IMG/VR virus record: IMGVR_UViG_3300035698_005117
Coordinates: 1 to 39,494 of that record
DNA: 39,494 nt
From: a virus
Reading direction: 5' to 3' (one strand)
Made by a program: the position numbers and the translations under genes. The notes beneath the pieces were generated by a model. The model worked only from the letters and a program-made list of their open reading frames with translations. It was not told the DNA's origin and made no database searches. Shown here piece by piece: positions 33,838-39,494 of this stretch (position 1 is its first letter; the number at the start of each line of letters is the position of its first letter).

Positions 33838-35688
33838 TTAATTTCCACTTTTATTCTTTTTATTCTTTTTAAGAATTTGTTTATCTAACTCAACAAATTC
33901 ACTAAGAAGTTTATTTTTATTATTTGTTAATTTAAAACTTTCTTCTGTACCACCGACATCAAATTCATCAGCAGATGATGGTTCAGTCCCACCTTGAAAT
34001 CCTTCACCTTCACCACCAGGTTCTACACCAAACTCTTCACCACCTGTTTCACTACCAAATTCATCAGCACCAGCTTCATTACCAAATTCTTCTTCACCCG
34101 CAACTTCTTCTTTTTTATCATCAAAACCAACTGATTGTCTTAATGCAGCAGCAGTTTTTTTCTCACTTTCTAACATCTCTTTATTTATATTATATTCATC
34201 ATCACTCATCATAAACCAATTACGTAATACAAATTCTTTAGAAAAATATCCATTTTCATTTTCTTCTGGTTTGTAAATATAAGATTCAATTGATCCAAGT
34301 AAAGCAAAACGAGATTCTAATAATTCTAAATCTTTATATTCTTTATATTCATTTTGTTCTGTAAATATGATATTATACAATGAATAATCAATATATCTTT
34401 TATCAACGACATCCCGAACACGTAATAATGTGATAAACGAATCAAGGAGGATTGGTTTAAATTTCTTTTGAAGTCTTTGTACAAATTTTGAAAATTGAAT
34501 TTCTTCTCTTGTAATTTCACCAGATTTGCCAGTACTAAACATTTGTGTGCCTTCAACATCTGCCCAACGTGTAGAAGGAAGTTTTAATGTTTTATATAAT
34601 TTTTTAAGAAAATATTCAACATCTTGCATTTCACCAAGATTTTGTCCTGCTCCTAATGTATCAACAGTAGTTCCTTCACCATCCGAATTTTTTTGAAACC
34701 AAAAATCTTCAACCATAGCTTGAATATTACCAGCACTATCCATCGCACCAGTACTTGAATCATATTTAATTCTTTTTCTATATCTTTGCATCACACCACG
34801 TAAATATTCATCAGCTTTTGTTTTAGGCATTCTACCAACATTAATATTCCAAATTCTTCTTTCTGGTGCTCTTACTAATCTATAAATAACAACAGCATCT
34901 TCAAGATTTTTTAATTGGTTATATGTTCTAATTGATGCTTCAAGAAATCCTCTAACGTCATATCTATTTCTACCAATATCACCATAATTAACATATATGA
35001 TTTGATCTTTATCAAAATAAATATTTTTATCTTCAGAAGGAGCACCATAACTTTGTCCAGCATCAATATTAATAGGCTTTACTGATTGAACAAACCCCAC
35101 AATTTTATTTTCTTCATATACTGGCACCATAGTATGTGCCGGTAAAATTTTAAATCCAATAATATCTACACCTTCATTATCAAGAACTAATTCTATATAT
35201 AACTCACCATCGACTAACCATTTTCTAAATAAATCCCATGCTATTTCACCAAAATTAAAAACTTCATCTGTTAAATAATTCCATTGTTTTTTAATTTCAT
35301 CTTCTATATGTGATGGCAATTCTTCTTTAATATCAAGTTCAATCATAATACCTTTTGATGATTCTGACATCGCATCATCACATATATTATCAAGAGCATC
35401 AGATATTTCTGGATATCTTGACATCTCACGATACGTTGATATTCTTTGTGCCTTATTTCCAAAATACTGGTCAAATTGTATATTAATAGAAGTCATTCCA
35501 TTCATATAATTACCATGTTGTGAAGTATGGTAATTTGAACCTGTAGGCATCATACCTAAATCAAATTGTTCTTGAGATATACCCTGACTATTTTCTGCTG
35601 CTTCTCTATCTCTAAGGTCTTCAGCCATTCGACCAACCTTAAAGAATTTAGCATATTTATTTAAATCAAAAAAATCTGCAATTCCCAT
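33838..35688 (-). CDS. 20: Portal protein gp20-like
   Basis: 616 residues (T4 gp20: 524). Diagnostic segments: YREMSRYPEISDALDNICDD (about 80-100), then PAHTMVPVYEENKIVGFVQS, EASIRTYNQLKNLEDAVVIY, RLVRAPERRIWNINVGRMPK, KADEYLRGVMQRYRKRI and GEMQDVEYFLKKLYKTLKLP. The ring of twelve forms the packaging vertex and the docking site for gp17 and the neck. The extra length is a low-complexity C-terminal tail of Glu/Gly/Phe units (EEFGNEAGADEFGSETGGEE). SD AAGGAG. Confidence 0.96.
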   Translation of the reverse strand: MGIADFFDLNKYAKFFKVGRMAEDLRDREAAENSQGISQEQFDLGMMPTGSNYHTSQHGNYMNGMTSINIQFDQYFGNKAQRISTYREMSRYPEISDALDNICDDAMSESSKGIMIELDIKEELPSHIEDEIKKQWNYLTDEVFNFGEIAWDLFRKWLVDGELYIELVLDNEGVDIIGFKILPAHTMVPVYEENKIVGFVQSVKPINIDAGQSYGAPSEDKNIYFDKDQIIYVNYGDIGRNRYDVRGFLEASIRTYNQLKNLEDAVVIYRLVRAPERRIWNINVGRMPKTKADEYLRGVMQRYRKRIKYDSSTGAMDSAGNIQAMVEDFWFQKNSDGEGTTVDTLGAGQNLGEMQDVEYFLKKLYKTLKLPSTRWADVEGTQMFSTGKSGEITREEIQFSKFVQRLQKKFKPILLDSFITLLRVRDVVDKRYIDYSLYNIIFTEQNEYKEYKDLELLESRFALLGSIESYIYKPEENENGYFSKEFVLRNWFMMSDDEYNINKEMLESEKKTAAALRQSVGFDDKKEEVAGEEEFGNEAGADEFGSETGGEEFGVEPGGEGEGFQGGTEPSSADEFDVGGTEESFKLTNNKNKLLSEFVELDKQILKKNKKNKSGN

Positions 35689-35702
35689 TTTATACTTTCT
35701 CC

Positions 35703-36029
35703 TTAATCAAACATTTTATCTATATATTCAATTGCATGACTATCATATGGATTATATTTATTTTCATGCAATTTCTTTTTCTTTTTAGTTTTTCTTTTTA
35801 ACATCATTCCAATTTTTGGTGCATAATTACCACTACCACCTAATTTTGAAATATTTCCAGCAGTTGTTGTTGTGATTGCACCATCTGCTTCTTCTTCAAT
35901 ACCTGTAATTTTTCCAATTTGTTTTATAATTTTATCTTTTTCTTCTCTTAATTTTTCCATTTCTTCTTGTAATTTATCCATATCACCCTGGATTTTATTT
36001 TTTTGCATATTTAATTGTTCTAATGTCAT
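35703..36029 (-). CDS. Small coiled-coil protein before portal
   Basis: 108 residues. Residues 1-45 form an uninterrupted coiled coil (LQEEMEKLREEKDKIIKQIG); then a Thr/Gly linker, a basic KRKTKKKKKLH cluster and a C-terminal YDSHAIEYIDKMFD. No family recognised. SD AGGAG. Ends 14 nt before portal. It may be a minor head or scaffold-related protein. Confidence 0.6.
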   Translation of the reverse strand: MTLEQLNMQKNKIQGDMDKLQEEMEKLREEKDKIIKQIGKITGIEEEADGAITTTTAGNISKLGGSGNYAPKIGMMLKRKTKKKKKLHENKYNPYDSHAIEYIDKMFD

Positions 36030-36038
36030 ATGTTTCTC

Positions 36039-36239
36039 CTATTTAAAATTATCTTTACATGTGATTTCAATTGTACCCATTAAACTCTCAAAAAATAAAC
36101 TCTTTATCTCGTCATCGACATCATTTGTTAAATCCAAAAATGCAGTCACAAATTCTTTTGAATTAACAATATCTTCTTTAAATGTTTCAATTTTATTTTC
36201 TACTTTTCCAAAATCATTTAAATAATCTTTATAAGACAT
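36039..36239 (-). CDS. Small acidic helical protein
   Basis: 66 residues from ATG 36239 (AAAGGAGAAGGTG upstream; the adjacent GTG is less likely). Helical and acidic: YKDYLNDFGKVENKIETFKE, then EFVTAFLDLTNDVDDEIKSL. No family recognised. Its start lies within the end of the 144-residue gene (11-nt overlap), suggesting coupled translation. Confidence 0.6.
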   Translation of the reverse strand: MSYKDYLNDFGKVENKIETFKEDIVNSKEFVTAFLDLTNDVDDEIKSLFFESLMGTIEITCKDNFK

Positions 36240-36663
36240 CACCTTCTCCTTTGTTTTTTATATTTTCAACCATTAATGTTTGTAAAACACCTTGAAAATC
36301 ATCTCTATCATATTTTTCAGCAAGTTTTTGAATATCCTTTTTAATTCTTATGATTTCTGCTCTTTGAGCAATACTTCCTTTTACGACAAGTTTATTATAA
36401 AAATCATTTGACAATGTAGATAGATATAAAAAACTATTTAGATTAATTAATTTACCTCCAAGTAAACGTTTTAATTTAAATACTAATTTATCTAACACTG
36501 TCAATGCCATCTTTTCTTTTTCTGTGTTTGGTTCTCTAATAACCCTACCTGCATTGTTTATTAATCCGAGACGATATGCCACGGAACGAGTGATCGGTTG
36601 AACTAACTTTTTTATTAAAATATATGAAATTATATTATCTATCTCTTCTCTTTGATTGCCCAT
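36229..36663 (-). CDS. Conserved-looking structural-region protein
   Basis: 144 residues. Segments IIKKLVQPITRSVAYRLGLI-like (ISYILIKKLVQPITRSVAYR), LGLINNAGRVIREPNTEKEK and LVFKLKRLLGGKLINLNSFL recall an uncharacterised protein found near the portal gene of many T4-like phages ('AYKLGIID..G..i+.p.t..Ek.a......l+fkLKR.lg'). Basic and helical; function not known. SD AAGGAG. Confidence 0.6.
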   Translation of the reverse strand: MGNQREEIDNIISYILIKKLVQPITRSVAYRLGLINNAGRVIREPNTEKEKMALTVLDKLVFKLKRLLGGKLINLNSFLYLSTLSNDFYNKLVVKGSIAQRAEIIRIKKDIQKLAEKYDRDDFQGVLQTLMVENIKNKGEGDVL

Positions 36664-36671
36664 ATAACTCC

Positions 36672-36833
36672 TTAATTTTTAAATCCACCAAACAATTCAT
36701 CAAATCCTGGTGGTAAATCATATTTTGGTTTATCAATACATTTATCACAATAAACCTTAACATCCATTCTTACTTCACCCTTATTTATTTTTGCTATAAC
36801 CAAACCACACTTTTCACAAACTATTGTTTTCAT
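36672..36833 (-). CDS. 53-residue zinc-ribbon protein
   Basis: ATG 36833 to TAA 36672. Two knuckles C6-x2-C9 and C29-x2-C32 (IVCEKCGLVIAKI; VKVYCDKCID) form a plausible treble-clef or ribbon, followed by a Pro/Gly/Phe tail (YDLPPGFDELFGGFKN). It starts 5 nt after the preceding stop. SD weak, so coupling is likely. Probably a small DNA- or protein-binding factor; too short for a family call. Confidence 0.6.
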   Translation of the reverse strand: MKTIVCEKCGLVIAKINKGEVRMDVKVYCDKCIDKPKYDLPPGFDELFGGFKN

Positions 36834-36838
36834 AATAT

Positions 36839-37246
36839 TTATTTAGGTTCTGTTAATACTGCTGCACACCTTGTTTTAATTTTATCGAGCATTTTCATTT
36901 TTTCTTTATAAACAATATCTCTAACTTTTTTCTGCACTTTAGTCAATTCTTTTCCATCACCAACTACAATAACCTTTCTTAATTCATTTCCAAGACTATT
37001 ACTAATCTTTGTTTCATTTGGAAAAAAATTATCAATATAAAGAACAAGCCTACTCACAAATTCTGGTGGTAATCCCATCTTGCCATCATTATAATTAGAT
37101 TTTGTGTCATGAACATCAATATCTTCACGTGCTTTATCTTGACGTTTTTCAACAGGTTTTACATTTATTCTTTCCTTTTCATCATCCAAATCTTTACCTA
37201 AGAATGTTGTAAGTTCATCTAAAAATGCTTCATATATTTTTTCCAT
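36839..37246 (-). CDS. Unrecognised helical protein
   Basis: 135 residues, charged and helical. Segments FLDELTTFLGKDLDDEKERI and PPEFVSRLVLYIDNFFPNET, then KKVRDIVYKEKMKMLDKIKT. No family recognised. Start overlaps the HNH gene stop (TAATG), with GGAGAAC upstream. Confidence 0.55.
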   Translation of the reverse strand: MEKIYEAFLDELTTFLGKDLDDEKERINVKPVEKRQDKAREDIDVHDTKSNYNDGKMGLPPEFVSRLVLYIDNFFPNETKISNSLGNELRKVIVVGDGKELTKVQKKVRDIVYKEKMKMLDKIKTRCAAVLTEPK

Positions 37247-37536
37247 TATTGTTCTCCATGAAACTGAGTTTCACCATTACTATCTATATATTCCAATATT
37301 CTTCCACCTGTTGATTGCATCCATCTATTTAAAATTATGGAATTGTCTGCTTTTATTTTATGTATACCTCGTGTGCCTTCAATGAATATTTTATTATGAC
37401 AATTTGGACATAAAAAAATGACATTATTTTTATTATCATTTGTATTTTCATGTTCTTGTGGAATTATATGATGTCTGTGTATTTGAAACCGAAATTCAGT
37501 TTCATATTTACATCCAGGAAATTGACACTTATGCAT
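37246..37536 (-). CDS. HNH endonuclease
   Basis: 96 residues. Zinc ligands C4, C9, C43 and C46; the HNH core is HRHHIIPQEHENTN (H20-R-H22-H23), N38 and CPNCHNKI (H47). Compact HNH nucleases of this type occur both as homing genes and beside head genes of many phages, where they can assist packaging. It overlaps both neighbours by a few bases, so it looks integrated in the operon rather than freshly inserted. Ends in TAA. Confidence 0.85.
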   Translation of the reverse strand: MHKCQFPGCKYETEFRFQIHRHHIIPQEHENTNDNKNNVIFLCPNCHNKIFIEGTRGIHKIKADNSIILNRWMQSTGGRILEYIDSNGETQFHGEQ

Positions 37537-37786
37537 CTATCATTTCCATTTCAACTTTAATTTTTAATGAATCTTTATTATTATCACCATATGTTAATTT
37601 AGGGATTTCAACTGACACCACACGTTTAGAATCAATTCCTGGACCAATTAATTGCCACATCCAATTTCTAATTATATCTCCACTTCCTGGTTTTGTTGTT
37701 TCACCTTTTTTATTATAAAATTCAATTCTACAATCACCCATTGATATTTCAACTATTTCTGTCATTTTATTTTTTAATATGTCCAT
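37529..37786 (-). CDS. Unrecognised small protein
   Basis: 85 residues from ATG 37786, chosen because GAAGGA lies 8 nt upstream; a later in-frame ATG at 37765 has no SD. It overlaps the preceding gene by 20 nt. Beta-like: EIVEISMGDCRIEFYNKKGE, VVSVEIPKLTYGD, SLKIKVEMEMIDA. No family recognised. Confidence 0.6.
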   Translation of the reverse strand: MDILKNKMTEIVEISMGDCRIEFYNKKGETTKPGSGDIIRNWMWQLIGPGIDSKRVVSVEIPKLTYGDNNKDSLKIKVEMEMIDA

Positions 37787-38234
37787 AAGTTTTTTCCTTC
37801 GTTATATCCTTCATATATTCTTCATAATCAATATCCAATTTTTTTAAATCATAGACTTGTAGTGGAATTCTATGTGATAATGCTTTTATATCAATAGCAT
37901 CAAAATCATCATATTCTAAATTAGAAATTCTTTCAGAATATGATTTATTACCAACACTAACCATCATTATAAATTTCATCCTTTGTTCTTTTGACATTAA
38001 ATTCCACTTATGTTTAATCATCTCATATTTTTCTTTAACCCTTCTTTCTTTCTTTTTTGCCCATTTATTGTAATTGTCATAATTATCTTCATCTTCTTCA
38101 CTAATACCAGCACCACCAGCATGTTGACTATGTAAACCATGCCATCCTGGTAATGATTTCATGTTCTTTTTCTTTGCCTTAAGTATTTCATTGTTTACTT
38201 TCATAACATTTTCTAATTCATTTAAAATTGACAT
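37767..38234 (-). CDS. Unrecognised basic protein
   Basis: 155 residues. A central Lys-rich helix (KWAKKKERRVKEKYEMIKHK) is followed by WNLMSKEQRMKFIMMVSVGN and a C-terminal KALSHRIPLQVYDLKKLDID. The N-terminus has a His/Gly stretch (PGWHGLHSQHAGGAG). No recognised family. SD AGGAGGAG. Confidence 0.55.
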   Translation of the reverse strand: MSILNELENVMKVNNEILKAKKKNMKSLPGWHGLHSQHAGGAGISEEDEDNYDNYNKWAKKKERRVKEKYEMIKHKWNLMSKEQRMKFIMMVSVGNKSYSERISNLEYDDFDAIDIKALSHRIPLQVYDLKKLDIDYEEYMKDITKEKTYGHIKK

Positions 38235-38237
38235 TCT

Positions 38238-38687
38238 CTATTCTCCTCCTCCATCACCACCGTCTCCTCCAGCATCACTATCTCCACCTTCAGTTCCGCC
38301 ATACCAACCATAACCCCCAACAAATCCTCGTTTTAAAGATTTTTTCTTTTTTCTTTTCTTCTTACGTTTTCTTTTTTTCTCTTCTAATTGTTCTGATTCA
38401 CCAAATTCTGCAAATGCTTCATCTTCCATTTTAGCAAGACGAGTATAATAATCAGGTACTTCAGCTAAATGATCCAAAATTATGTGATTTATGACATCAT
38501 CATCACCCGAATGTTCAGTTTCAACCTCTAAACCCATCTCATATTCATCTATATCTACATCATCTTTTGTTATTTCTTTCTCATAAGCCAATCCAGATTT
38601 CATAAATTTTTCAAATCTATCTTCTACATCTTCTACATCTTCTTCACCTTCTGTTATAATCTTATTTATATAATCATCTCTTTTCAT
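38238..38687 (-). CDS. DUF5661-like protein with basic and Gly-rich tail
   Basis: 149 residues from ATG 38687, which has AGAGGAT just upstream; a longer frame from 38741 overlaps the previous gene and adds an implausible Cys/Trp-rich start. Residues 52-90 (GLEVETEHSGDDD, then HIILDHLAEVPDYYTRLAKM, E) match the DUF5661 pattern 'GL..E.EHt.d...a..IAlDHL.e.PdYYt.L..mE'. Then KKRKRKKKRKKKKSLKR (104-120) and a Gly/Asp tail. The family is found in many phages; its function is unknown. Late promoter box at 38705-38712. Confidence 0.72.
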   Translation of the reverse strand: MKRDDYINKIITEGEEDVEDVEDRFEKFMKSGLAYEKEITKDDVDIDEYEMGLEVETEHSGDDDVINHIILDHLAEVPDYYTRLAKMEDEAFAEFGESEQLEEKKRKRKKKRKKKKSLKRGFVGGYGWYGGTEGGDSDAGGDGGDGGGE

Positions 38688-38704
38688 AATATCCTCTCTT
38701 AAAG

Positions 38705-38712
38705 TATTTATA
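38705..38712 (-). promoter_or_regulatory. T4-type late promoter box for the DUF5661-like gene
   Basis: TATAAATA in the 29-nt gap after the partial structural gene. Predicted start 38699 gives a leader AGAGAGGATATT before the ATG. Confidence 0.6.
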
Positions 38713-38716
38713 TGTA

Positions 38717-39494
38717 TTAAACATGCCCACCAACACACCATTTGACATAATGAGCATCAATTGCAACCATTGCAACATCACTGGCATTTGTATCATCATT
38801 ACCAGTTCTCTGTATAGATAACCATAATGTGTCTGGAAATCCACCACCTCTTCGTGATATCATATCAGTTATGTCAAGTTCAGTTGTGTACCATTTCACT
38901 GTATCGGCTGATGTTGGGGCCAATTCAGTCACTGTGTATGTTCTCATATTTGCAGGATCACTTCCTGGAGCAGTTCTATAGACATTATCACCATCACCAT
39001 TAAAACCCCATCGAATCACCCAATCAAGATCTCCACCACCAGTAGCAACAATACATGACCAATTAAACTTAATTGGTGATGATGTATCACCATCAAACGG
39101 TAATGTAGTTTTTAAAAGCTATTCGGTCATCTTCACTATTTCTTAACCTATTCTTCTTACCACCAACATCTAATGTATCACCAAGATACAAATCTTGATC
39201 TCCAGGTGCTGTGGCTGCCTTTACCATTACCATAATATCCCAAGGCAATCTACCAGTAGGACGTGCTTTACCAAAATATTCAGGCCAACCATCACTATTT
39301 ATTTCCATTCTATTTGAATGTATTTTAATTTGTTCAATGACTGGAGCGATGTTTGTTGCTGATACAGTTCTAAGACGTGACCAGTATATATTTTCTCCAT
39401 AACCAACATCATCATTTGGAATCCATGTTGCAGTTGTCACATATGCATTATATCTCACATGATGAGAACCAATATGTGCAAACATTATATCAGC
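38717..39494 (-). CDS. Unrecognised structural protein, partial, with broken frame
   Basis: Open at the right edge. The first frame reads VTTATWIPNDDVGYGENIYW, PTGRLPWDIMVMVKAATAPG, DQDLYLGDTLDVGG, NSEDDRIAFK and then hits TGA at 39093. Reading one base later continues smoothly as TTLPFDGDTSSPIKFNW, CIVATGGGDLDWVIRWGFNG to TAA at 38717, ending VAMVAIDAHYVKWCVGGHV. The two parts read as one beta-rich protein. The break is at GCTTTTAAAAAC, where one A less in the five-A run (39109-39113) would restore the frame. It could be a sequencing indel, a real mutation, or a +1 shift. Probably a head or tail decoration/fibre protein; no family named. Confidence 0.55.

Noticed and set aside
38688-38741. 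18-residue N-terminal extension of the DUF5661-like gene
   Set aside because: It overlaps the previous gene and the late promoter, and reads as an implausible Cys/Trp-rich start; the ATG at 38687 has a good SD.
39093-39125. Canonical -1 slippery heptamer at TTTAAAAAC
   Set aside because: The continuing frame is +1, not -1, so a -1 slip would not join the two parts.
1-39494. tRNA genes, CRISPR arrays, integrase or attachment sites
   Set aside because: None seen; the direct repeats found are tandem coding repeats, a gene duplication, or the 27-bp pair, with no CRISPR-like spacing.

Overview
The window is a late structural module of a large, AT-rich, T4-like contractile-tailed bacteriophage (myovirus). 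Every convincing gene is on the minus strand, so the module reads from high to low coordinates. The evidence is an ordered set of recognisable T4-type proteins: portal gp20, prohead core, protease gp21, scaffold gp22, major capsid gp23, neck gp13, gp15, terminase gp16 and gp17, sheath gp18, tube gp19, gp26-family protein, tape measure, gp48/54-like, gp53-like, gp27-like, gp5-like, gp25, gp6. T4-style late promoter boxes (TATAAATA) sit at gene junctions. Start sites have clear Shine-Dalgarno sequences. No host marker is visible; the host is probably a low-GC bacterium that uses SD-led initiation. 

Layout in transcription order. 39494-33838: the end of an unrecognised structural protein (frame broken at about 39110), then small genes including a DUF5661-like protein, an HNH nuclease and a 53-residue zinc-ribbon protein, ending with the portal. 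33832-30171: head morphogenesis (two tiny genes, prohead core, a partial duplicate of the gene 21 5' end, protease, scaffold, capsid), closed by a strong intrinsic terminator at 30091-30128. 30029-23052: neck and packaging (gp13, three unrecognised acidic proteins, gp15, gp16, and gp17 carrying a 450-residue LAGLIDADG intein). 23062-22124: a 912-bp repeat unit with a homing-nuclease relic and an unknown gene, bounded by exact 27-bp direct repeats. 22062-13606: sheath, GIY-YIG nuclease, tube, tube-like protein, a gp26-family gene apparently expressed by +1 frameshift, a tape measure with an M15 peptidase domain, and a gp48/54-like protein. 13603-6404: baseplate hub, spike and wedge, interrupted by a Vsr-like homing endonuclease. 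6387-1: three large peripheral proteins, the last an adhesin with YadA-like and 48-bp tandem repeats that runs off the left edge.

The genes form one virion assembly line: prohead construction and maturation, DNA packaging, neck, contractile tail, baseplate and host-contact proteins. Layered on it is much mobile DNA: one intein, one GIY-YIG nuclease, one Vsr-like nuclease, one nuclease relic and one HNH nuclease, most of them at junctions between essential genes. The most unusual observations are the frameshifted gp26-family gene just upstream of the tape measure gene, the repeat-bounded cassette between gp17 and gp18, the partial duplication of the protease gene, and a structured leader in front of the GIY-YIG gene whose 5' arm begins at the predicted late transcription start. 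No stretch longer than 300 bases lacks a gene. No tRNA, CRISPR array or integrase was seen.
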